Assembly: GCF_000002075.1 (NCBI RefSeq)
Contig: NW_004797491.1
Coordinates: forward strand, 34,429 to 98,428
Length of the DNA: 64,000 bases
Source of the DNA: Aplysia californica
Taxonomy: Eukaryota; Mollusca; Gastropoda; Aplysiida; Aplysiidae
Direction of reading: 5' to 3'
In this document: positions 35,945 to 47,900 of the stretch, piece by piece
How positions within the stretch are numbered: the first letter of the stretch is position 1
Layout: each line of letters starts with the position of its first letter
The notes under the pieces: generated by a model
Databases searched by the model: none
The model's input: the letters and a program-made list of their open reading frames with translations, nothing else
Told to the model about the DNA's origin: nothing
Translations under genes and position numbers: made by a program

Positions 35945-38900
35945 CTCGTATAGTTTAATATATTCGCACTCTGTGAAGGCTCAATGAGCTTGACCTCCAT
36001 AAGTTATTTTCGGAGCTACACCTTAAAATTCATCATTCATTATCAACTAATTTCTTCTCCTGGGAGTGGGGTTGAATCCTCAAGTTTACTATCACCTAAA
36101 ACAGATTTTCATAGGTCATATTTCCCCACTGGAGTGGCTGTGCCATCCATTAGCATGTTAGTCAGTCTATGCATAATGCTATAGCCCACTGAGAAGGAAA
36201 AAACCATCCTTGAGAGTTCACATACATCACATTCTTGACAAACGGATTTTCTCAAAATTCATCGACATAAGGGGACTTTTTAATACGGCATAAATAACAA
36301 CAGCACTGTATTTGCCAAATATATAAATATATACCAGTCCAGTGGGTAAGCGAGTAATGAGTTTAGACTCAAGAGTTAAAGTCAAACAAGTGTTGGTGAC
36401 ACAGGGATCAGACGGGTGGTCACTGAGGTGTGTCCTTGAGCAAGACATGACAACCCTTGCTAAAAACACTGGGCGCTGCAGAGTGGCGACCAGCAAAGGT
36501 AATGTTGTGAAATTGTTGGAGTTATATTGTGAATTTATGTAGGTATCTGTGTATGTATTTATGTATGTATGTATGCATTTATGAGTGTTTATGTATGTTT
36601 GCCATTGTGAACCAAATTGCCCTTCTGGGATCAATAAAAAAAATGTATAAAATTATAGTAATAATACCTGCTCTGTGAAAAGCTTGCTGAAGAATGATCA
36701 TGAGCTGTTCCAGGAACTGGTGGTGTGAGGCGGTCACAAAGTAGCCAATGAAATTTTTGCTCTTGGTGATCAGTTCCAGACCTAAGGGTCCTTTCATGGG
36801 CCATTTCTGGAGCTCGTCTGCAGCTGTAGCCATCACATCATCCAGCACATTCACGAGGCTGTCGGGCATCTGAATGAAAAACAGCTTTAGTTTCAGGGCA
36901 CTTGAAACACAATTAGGTCTGGATCCATAACAACAACGAAACACAATTACGTCATATATAAGTGCTGAAGATTAAGTATCTGAACAAAAAAGGTTTAGTT
37001 TTAGGAAGTTTTAGTAAGAGTTTTAGGGTTATTGAAACACAAATAGGTCATATATAAGTGCCAAAGATTAGAGGTGTTACAAGAGAGTAACAAACACAAA
37101 AAAAAGGAAAAGAGATAAGGATGATTTTTTATAGGAAAGAAAGAGCAAACCACACCAGAGCACCCACAAACCACCCACTTGCTTTTGTTTCAGATTCTTC
37201 ATATAATATGGAGTAATTTATGAAATCATATAAGCTGCAATCAAAATAATGAATACTTTTAAATCTTAAACATTGACAATGATGAGGTACGCTATGTTGT
37301 TGTTATCAATCCACAATTATATGTTTTAAAATGTCTGCAACAAGGAAAGCCCTTTTTCTTTTCCAGCCAAGCATCTGACATCTCTACAAGGCACAGAACA
37401 GCATTGCTTAATCACACTATCAGGTGCAGCATTTGCTTCATTTAATCCAACAGGAATTTAGCTTGAGCTTCTCAAGTTTTGGTTTCAATTAATAACAAGT
37501 GTGTCACAACTCAGGGGAATCAGGCGTCCGTCAATTTTTGGGGATGTAGAGTTATTGGTATCAAGCTTGTTCATTTGTCTGTTTTTCGAAGACAAAAATG
37601 TTATCTGTATTAAAAGTTGAAACATCTGCAATTGAAGAAGGTGGAGTTTGTCAGGCGTTAGAGGTAAAGTTAGCTTGAAAATTGTGGCCAAAGTCTGGTG
37701 ACTTAAAAAGCTGCAGTGTTCTTGGAAACTACACATTTGCATTTTTTGTGCCTATATCAACATTTTTCAGTAATTCCCACCTAGAAAAGTGTTTATAAAT
37801 GGTTGTAAAAGGTGTTGATCCAAAAAAAGAAAATTCGAAAAAAAATTTCCAAACTGTCAGAAAAATGCTGCTTTCATTGGTTTCATTATTTTGATGAGCT
37901 TCTGATTTCACCATGATGCCTCACAAATGTTCTGAGAACATACTGAGAGAAAAACCTGTACAGGGATCTCTGTCTGGGAAATATACATATGTGATGCCCG
38001 GGGACAAAATGAGTTTAATCTCGGATTTTAGCCTCATGGACACAGATATATACGTCAAATTATAGGTTTAGTTTGTTCAGTTTGTTATATGAAATGATAA
38101 AAGACATATTTAACTTCCATAAAAAATCGCATCACTTTAAAATCTACAAATTTGTTGCGTCTATTTTCGGCCCACATCTCCATTCGCAGATTGTGGGAGG
38201 TAACTCATTTTGTCAGCATGCCTCACATATCGACGGTGAAAGAAGCAAACCGTGTAAGTCTAAAAATAGTAACAAGTTTTTTTTGCTGTATCTAGCATCA
38301 CATGCACAGCAGGCATGTTCTGTTTTGATTTATAATCCCAAAAACCAATAGAAACGCGTGTAATAGTCAGGTGAGTAACCCGTGTATCCTTATTGGATCT
38401 CAATGTTGACTTTGCATACCGTGTAAGTCTGCAGCACAAGACATGGCCGTCCATGCTGGTAAGCTTTAGTTCATTTCAAGTGTTTTCATCTCTTAAGGTG
38501 AGTTACTTCTTTTAATATGTATTGTAATGCCCACACATGACTTGGAAATACTATTTAATGTAAATGATATTAATGTTTGGTTTAACATTAGATTAATTAG
38601 CTAAAACAATAAAATCCAAACGCAACAGCGACATACACACATTGCGCCATTGTTTACTGTACTGAAAAGAAAGCCAATGTGTCTTCTATCAGACAAATAC
38701 GCTTTGTGCAGGAGTTACACAACACTGGCCGTTATACATTAGGCTGCACTTCGGTTTCAACAGCTGGACTAACACCCTTTGCAAGACGTAATACTAAATT
38801 CTGTAGTATGATAAGTATTGAGTAAGTTCATTTGCCAGTATTTATTCATTACTATTATATACATCGTTATCCTGATGAGTATTATTATCAATATTGCTGT

Positions 38901-41900
38901 TTTTAAAAAATTGACAACTAACAATTTTGTTTGTTTGAAAAATTTAGAGTGTTATTTAGTTTAGTTTTACCTATTTTCTTTATTAATCCACAGCACTGTG
39001 ACAGTATCCTTCAACATTACAAGGACGGCTGGGTCTAAATTGTCAGAAACATTCTCAGCCTATCATTACTCTAGGAAGTAAGTGGAAAATGTTTCTATTT
39101 CTCAGTCTCTCTCTCTCTCTCTCTGTTTTTTCTCTCTCTCTGTTTTTTCTCTCTCTCTGTTTTTTCTCTGTCTCTCATCTCTGTCTGTCTCTCTCCCCCC
39201 CCCTCTCTCTCCTCTGTCTGTCTCCCCCCCCCCCCCCCTCTCTCTCTCTCTCTTACAATAAGTCATTAAAATTTATTCAAAGTAGCCTCACCATTTGACA
39301 GACAGATATGAGGTGCATCTGGCAAGGGCATATCAAGACGTGTGTTTCTTTTGTCGAAAGCGTGATCTGGGTGACCTTCGATTTTTTAAAACCAACTCAT
39401 CTTTCATTCCCGTGGTAACTTTACAAATCTCTTCCAACCGCATTTTTTTTTCAACAAAGTCTTCAGTTTCAACTGCTCGGCGTTCGGGAATGTATGCAAT
39501 ACTTCAATTGATCTGCATTGGTTTAGCGACTATTATGTAATCGTCACCTCGCAATTAGGCTCCATGAAGATCTATATCGATATTCTCCGTTTATCTTCGA
39601 GATTGACTCTTTTTATTTTTCGTCAGGCATGCTCAATATGTTGGTGTATCATTCTTTCCAGATAGGTTGTATAAATGATTGATTGCTTTAGTTTTAGTAG
39701 ATGTTTTACGGCACTTGCAACTGCACAAGGTCATATGAGCGCCAGAAGATTAGAGGTGTTACAAGAGAGTAACAAACATAAAAAAGAAGAAGGGGAGATA
39801 AGGAGGATAGATGTTTCATAGGAAAGAAGAAGCAAACAACACCACAGCAACCGTCAACCACCCACGATTGATTGCTTCAAAGTGCTGGATCTTATAAAAC
39901 GAGATAATGGTTGGATCTAGATCTAGACAGCGGACGGCAAGACGCGAACAGTAAACAACAAACGTTGCTAAGAGACAGAGTAGCTTTTCCTGACTCTATA
40001 TAACAGTTACGTCACAGGTTTGTTGTTTTCGTATTGTTGAATTTGAACTGTCCTATGCTGCATTTGAACTCTCTGTTTTGATATTTGATCGGGAAAAGGT
40101 ATAAAGTAAAGATAACACTCAAGTACATTCAAGGTGTAACCAAGCTTATGATGCCTTACAGCACAATGACACTGTACTTCATTGGCTGACAGCAACACAG
40201 AACACATTCAACAAGCCTTGCAACATGCCTTTTGAAATGGACATAGACAAGTTCAGTAAAGCCTGTGTATTCACCTATAACTCAGTCGAATAAAGGAACT
40301 GGAGTAATTTCATTAAGGGAAACAACATAATGACATAATGGTTTGAGTAAACTTTGTCTTCTACTACAGTCACCATTTAAATTTTGATTGTAGCATCTAT
40401 TGATATATAAATGAGAAGCTCATGATTGTCACATGTTTTATTGCAGACTACAACAATGAACGTGTACAGTCGAGGAATAAAAATGCTGCTGCTATCAGAA
40501 AGGAAGAGAAATCCTTCGATCCCCGACCCACAGAAACTGACCTTATGCCAAGACCCACAGGCATAAACCCCCTATCCACAGAGAGTGGACACCCAGGACT
40601 CACAGAAAGACAACGTTGATAATAAAATTAAAACCTCTGCTAGTATGTACAATAAAGGATTGAATGAGGAAGAATGCAATGCAATTTTAGATTCAAGCTT
40701 TGATCTTTCAATGTCAGATATTTCATTTTCAGACATTCTCGCAACTGTCGATTCATGCAATTGTGTTGCAGAGGATGATGTGTCAAACCCTACAACTGTT
40801 CACATTGCTGAAAATTGGCGCAATGACAATACAGTACAGATAAGGTATCATCAACAAGGCATCAGCAGAAACATCAGACCAAGGGAGCTTGGGGGGTCAA
40901 GGTAAGCACCGAATTGTTGCCCCCTTCATCAATTTTTTTTACCAAACTTCGTGCAATGCAAACAACAACGCTTCCGTTGAAGACACATATCATACTGTTA
41001 CAGGAGATTGTAATGTGAATGAGCAGGATTTGGATACAATGAGCAACGAACGTATTACAGTACAAATCGACATTGATAGTACACACAAGGGGAGAGTTTT
41101 ACTGATTCGCCAGTTCCTTACTCATGCCGTACTCACACGATGCCAATGTGCACAGGTTCACTGACCGGTCACGATGACGGGCCCGACAATCTAGAAATCA
41201 GAGTACGCTTGTTTTCTTTTTCTTTTGTCATTATAGTGACATCAGTGTGAATATCGATTTAATTTGTACGGCGACACTGTTTTTTATGCACAAACTGCAC
41301 GTTAAAAATTTTTATATACTGTAAATCTAACGTTAACAAACTATCATCGGACAATTCTGAGCGGTAACGAAAGCGAAAGTAGATTTTAATTTTCCCGATG
41401 GAGTCTCTCAGTATTACACTTACACTTCCGCCTGCCGCCATAGCCGCTTATTCGCGTGAAACGTACTCTCGAACTGGGGAAAGCCAAACCTAATATCACA
41501 AACGCAACCGAAAAAATATGAACTCAGTAGCCTTTTCAGATTTGGTTTCGAGGACTTTGTGCATTTTCCAGCCCCAGCCGTTTTTTTTTTTTTTTTCAGA
41601 TACCCGCAGTCCCCCTGCGTAGAATCCTCATTTGGTACTGAGTAATTCTCTAGACCAAGATATATTTTAGAATGTTTTGCTCTGATATCGATTTCTTTGT
41701 ACATTCACAATTCTGTTTTCCAGATAAATGAATTAAATGCACAGATTTTCTAGCCGCAGCAAAAACCCGAAGATAAACAGAAAGAAAGAATGAATGAAAG
41801 GAAGAAGGAAAATTATCTATCGTAAGTAGACAGATTTTAACCTATATGCACGTGAAAAACTATTTTCCACCTAACGGCATAGATACACAATGGTTGAGTG

Positions 41901-44900
41901 TACAAAATGCACAATCTGGCAGTTTCTAACACAACTTATTGCAGAGAGTTCTGTAAATATCTGACAAGTTACGGAGGAAAGTACTCTCTCTCTCTCTCTC
42001 TAACGCATGGAGGTGAAAATATGATGTGGCAAGTACGGAACTTTCGGAATCAACGGATTTCCGGAAAAAAAAAGAAGAATGGAAGCACTGCAGAAAGGGT
42101 TTTTTTTTCTTCTTTTGGCACCCATCACAAATCTGGTGGTTTTGACATCTTATCGGTATGGCAGTAGAACAGGCCCAAAATCGGTATCTACCGGAAAAAT
42201 CGGTAGATTTAGGCAGCCCTGATACTCCCAAGTCTTCAGCGTATGTAGACGCGAAAAAGGTCCGGTCTCCAGTGAGTAGTGAGTTAATAATTAGCATAAA
42301 ACAATAACAACAACAATAATAACCCCCCACCCCTTTGCACTTCATTCACCTTGAAAAAGGAGCTGAAAGTGATGTGTGGCTGGTACAGGTGGGCAGAGTT
42401 CCAGCCACACACCTGGAGGGTGGTCTCCCAGAACCTTCTCAGTGCTTCCCGCAGCGCCTTGACAGGACACAGGTACAGGATGTACTCTCGGGCATCGCAG
42501 CTGTCCAGCGCGGGGTCGTTCACATGTGCCAGCAGCCTGTGACAATGCAAGATTCTGACAGATAAGAGGAGACACATCAAATTCACATGCAGCAATACAA
42601 GAGACTGACAGATAATAGATAAGAGGAGACACGTCAAATTCATATACAGCAATGCAAGATAAGGACAGAAAAGAGGAGATACGTCAAATTCACATATGGC
42701 AACGCAAGATGAGGACAGAAAAGAGGAGATACGTCAAATTCACATATGACAATGCAAGATGAGGACAGACAAGAGGAGACACGTCAAATTTGTATTTGAA
42801 AATGCAAGATATGGACAGATAAGAGGAGATTGGTCAAATTCACATGCAACAAAGCAAAGTAAGGAAAGATAAGAGGAGACACGTCAAATTCTTCACATAC
42901 TACAATGCAAGATAGATGAAGGCAATGCTTTTCTTCATTTTCCTGATCAGGTACAAGGCAAGCCAAGACGCAGCAAGGAAGAAATTTAAAGATATGGCAA
43001 GGTAACAGAATAGTATGAAACTAGTCCAGACAAAACATTGACACAAAAGGGACTTCTGCATATGATGTGAGAATGACCAACAGACATATGACACAGGAAT
43101 GTAACACTAAATGAGAGGAAACGAGACGCCCAAAGCAATGATATGAAAGGCAAAGATAATATAACACTAAGTACTCACTGCTGATGAAAATCAAAAAGGT
43201 CATTTATGCACATTCGACTGAATTCAACTAAATTTGACTGTGACCTTTAAAATCAAAAGCATAAATTTTGTTTTAGAAGGTTCCGAGTCGAATTGTTCAA
43301 ATTGTGACCCAAAAAGTTGGGCCTTTCAAAATCATAATGCATGATACTTTTAGAATAGTGAAAACTGGCAAAAAAGTATTTGGTGTCATTTGCACTCAGT
43401 ACTCATAGTCAACAACGAGCTATAGCACTGCCATACACTGACAAAACATCTTTTTAACATTCACAGCTGTTTCGAGTTAAAAAGGTAAAGGAGCATTGTC
43501 AGCATAACCATTTAAAAAAAAGCATTCTTCCGAAATTTCAATTTTGATTTATTCAAAAACTAGATCTAGTCACAGTTTGACTTAAATTTTTTCACACAAG
43601 TAGGGTAACTGATCAGGCCATCCATTTAGCAATTTGACGGCAAAAATGAAAAAAGGCTTAGGGCAGAATACAAAATCAGAATTTTGTGGCCTACCATTCT
43701 GATGCTCTTTGGACCCCCTTATTGCCGGTAGCTGCAATAGCTTTTTCCCTGTGGGAGCACACAAACACGACATATAATTCTCATTCTGTACAAAATTTTA
43801 TAAAAAATCATATGAAAAAATTATGAAAACTTTGTTAAAACTTATAACTTACCTGACTAAACAGCAGAAACAACAAAACTTGGCGCCACTAACTTTGAGT
43901 AGCATTGTCTGCTTAAGTAACCTATATGCTGGCCATGATTATTAACCAAACTGTAACCTGGATCACAATATCATTCCTTTGATGTTGAGATATAAAATCA
44001 TTTTCATCTGTGAAAAGTAGAAACAGACATATAAATAAAACAATCTTCAGCTTATTGCTACTGCACAAAAGAGTCAATTCATGAACACCATCAAACTTAA
44101 TTGCTAAAACCATAATTTGAATATTGTGGAAAAGAGAAACAAAGGTGGTCTACTGTTCATCTTTTCATAAGTGACGTTTGATTGATCGCAGTCTACTTGT
44201 GCTGTGTTGAGATAGGACAAAAGACAGAGATAAAAACCCAAACCCTATCACATCCCTACCCCTACCTGCACCTATAGTTATAGACTAGTAGACAGTCTAA
44301 TGAAACCATTAGACTGTCAAGCTGAACAAAAGCAGTGCAATAGAAAACATCAAGGGGATTGGCACTGAAATAACTTTATTTAAAAAGAAGGTAGTAAATC
44401 AATGTTGAAACAATGTTCATCTATAATGCAAAATAATCTAATTTCAGGACTTTTTATTATAATGACATCCTCAGGAAAAAAAAAAGAAAGAAAAACTTAA
44501 TTTGTTTGGAAGAGATAAAGTTTTCTTTCTTTTTTTAGTAGATAACCAAAATACCACAAAAGTCATACAAAATAAAGACCTGTAACATTTGGTTGCACTG
44601 CAATTAAAAAACATAGGCTTTTGAAAATACTCAGGCAAAAAAATTTCAAAAGGTCTCCAAAATGTGACTTCTTCTGGTGTCTTCATTAACACTGCTCTGA
44701 ATGTTAAAGAGTATTACAGTCTGTTCTGTGCCATCTATAAACAAGAGTATTACAGTCTGTTCTGTGCCATCTATAAACAAGAGTATTACAGTCTGTTCTG
44801 TGCCATCTATAAACAAGAGTATTACAGTCTGTTCTGTGCCATCTATAAACAAGAGTATTACAGTCTGTTCTGTGCCATCTATAAACAATCTCACTATTCC

Positions 44901-47900
44901 CACTGCATAACAGTACAACATCTCCTTCTTAAGCAGAACTTGACTATCTCAGAACAGCAACTCTCTAAACCAGGATGTATAAATTTATTCAGACAGGCAG
45001 ATGTGCAGGATTGAGTCACGTTGAAAAGAAGGGTTGGCCAGGTTTTAAAAAAAGGAATCGAAAGTTGTGTCTCATTTCTAATATATATGGCCTCCCAAAG
45101 ATTCAATCCACAATAGATGTATAATTTGTTATTGTTTCAATGAACAGTTGCATTGGTTACTGTTTGTTCGGTAAGTGTTTTACGGCCCTTGCAACTGCAT
45201 TACAATTATAATAAGAATAGTAATAATAAAAAATAGCATTTGTATAGCGCATAACCCCGTTCAGCAGCAAACTCTATACACTATACACTATATTATAAAC
45301 CCAGCAGACCATAGAACACACAAAAACATTCTCAGCTTCCTGGGAAACATACAGTGCAAGCAGCTGATTAAGAGCTCAAAGACTAATAAACCGACAAGAC
45401 CTTTCACTGTGGGTGAAGTGAGGAATACTTTACTCGTGTAAAGTGCCTTTCCCAAGGACACAATGTCAGGTCCCTGGCAGGATTCGAACCCACGACCTTA
45501 CGGTTGCAAATCTGAGAGCCTAACCACTAGGCCACCGACGTCATATATATAATATTGATGAGGGTGTTTGTTTCTGTAAAGTGTTTTACAGCGCTCACAA
45601 CTGCATAAGGTCATATGAGCGCGCAGGACACATCGAATATTTTCAGTTGGTAGGAAATTTGGAATTTTGTCCGGGTGGCGGCTGAAGCCTACTCTTATCG
45701 ATTCTAGACCACCAAGGGATCTTTAATGGGCACAACTTGCACACGGGCCCTCCGAGATTTTTCGCCCTTGTCCGAGAAGGCTAGGTGTAGATCTTTCCTA
45801 CCAGAAGGTCAAAGGTGTGGCAGAAAGACAGCAGTAAGGAAAAGCAAAGGAGTAGAAGTAGAAAGGCTGCAGAAAGAGTCAGGAGCCCAGAGGGGGGGGG
45901 GGGGGGGGGGGGGGGCAAAGGAGGTGAGGGGCTGGGGGCAGAAAGTGGAAATGAAAGCAGACAACAGAACATTGCTAGAGAGCAGGAAAGGAGGTGAAAG
46001 GAGACAATTTTAGAGAAGAAAATTTTTCGGTCGCTACTCGGATTCAAACCCGGGACCTTTGAATGAGAGGCCAACACCTTAACCTCTAGGCCACGAGAGC
46101 CCCCAAAGAGGGTGTTGAGACTGTCTAAACTTCTTCAGTTGAAAAGAATACAACTGAATTGCTAGACCAGCGTCATATTATATCTAGGCTACTCATTTTC
46201 AAGGCAAAGTATTCTTATCGTGAGAGCTGCTCTATTTCCCCTTGAAAGGCATTTAACTAGTCTTACTTTCAAGAACATCCACAAACTACTTGAAAACATC
46301 AAATGATGGAGGGGGGGGGGGGGGGAGTAGGGGGGCCAGCTCCCTGTATCTCCCCAGATTCTAATTTTCATCTTGGGGATGGGGGGGCATTTCTCCCCCC
46401 ACTCTTTGAAACTCCTGATATTGGTCCAAAGTGCGGAAATAATTAGGTAATTATAAGGCTTAATGTAATATAATTTGAATAAATACCATCATGAGTGAAC
46501 GCACTGACAGGTTCAAAAACCTGAAACCGGAATGAGTCAAATGCCTATACCTTTTTTTTTTTTTTTTTTTTTCTTTTTTTTTTTTTTGGTCCCTTGCCCA
46601 TGTCTATGATATTGACGCCATCTGATTAGTAGAAAAATGTGCGTATGAGAGTGCCCAATAATGTATAACGTACAAATTTGTTATGACATATAACTGTTAC
46701 ATATAGATGTTTAAGATAATTATAGATGTTTGTGAAGGATCTGAGAGCAATGATGACCTTAGAAATGACGGTGATGGTGGTGGTAAGTGATGATGTGGGA
46801 TGGTGCTTACGTTTATAATTATAAGAAAACATGCTTCTGTTATTTGATTGTTGTTGTTTAAAAAAAATAATAATGTTAGCGTTAGTCCTATCTTCCTCTG
46901 CTCTGATGAGTCACGAGGGATGTGGGCACCCGCTATCCCGTTCCCTACTGGAACCATCTTTAGTGTCACCGTGAAGTTCCGAAATGGTGGGCACAGTCTC
47001 TGCTATGGTGACCTTGTTAGTATTAGCCTATTCTAGCGGACCAAGACAAGTGAAGAGAGGACCTTAGTAGGTAGCTAGTACAGTGGTAGAGATTATTTTT
47101 GGGGTTAAAAATAAAATGCCTATACCTGAAAATTGCAAAAAAAGCAATGTGCTATTCCTGGATGTTAATTTTTTCACACAGATGCATTAACTAACACAAC
47201 AAAGTATCTTATCACAATCCCCACTGAGACACACCTTTTTCAAAAATTTAAAGCGTCGTGTCACTGTCACAGTCCACATTGGTACTTTTTGAACTACAAC
47301 TGAAATATGGACATAGAAATCTTTTCGTTATGTATGAATTTTGCAATGGACAAATTCTAGGCTGCACCAAGGAAGATAAACAAGTAAGACAATAAGGTCA
47401 AAATTTACAGGAATTATGCCCCCTGAAGCAAAACCGACGTGCGTGATGGATTCATGGCAATTTAATTTCTAAATTTTAATGCTGTAGTCCTCAGTCTTAA
47501 CTGAATAATTTGGCTTGACATAGAAATAGATATGGCCTACCCCTTTTGAAACCAATGAACCAATGCCTGGTCCACTGCCCTTTACTTTATCAGTTTATGC
47601 CTTTTCGTCCCTGGTACACACCATTTTTTATATTTTCCAGCATATTTTTGTTTTTTTGTTCGGAACTCAGTAGTCGCTAACGTGGGCGTCTGGTAAGCAA
47701 GAGGGACGGCGCCAGGCATATGGACTCTGTAAAGACATCCCCTGTCCCTTCCCTGGTATAGGGCTCTGCCAGGGTGACAGTTTTCTTCCCTACCTTAGAA
47801 AAACAAAACATGAGTAATACAAATTTTAAAAATCTAAAACGGAAACAGTGCATGAGCGACGGAGAACGTGCTCCTTTGGCGATGCTTTGTCCAGAATCGT

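Noticed and set aside
45726-46077. Glycine- or proline-rich ORFs of 95-98 codons on both strands
   Set aside because: Produced by a G-run inside a SINE B copy.
46848-47036. Small ORF as a possible extra UBASH3 or nested exon
   Set aside because: The UBASH3 reading frame is complete without it and its translation matches no part of the protein.
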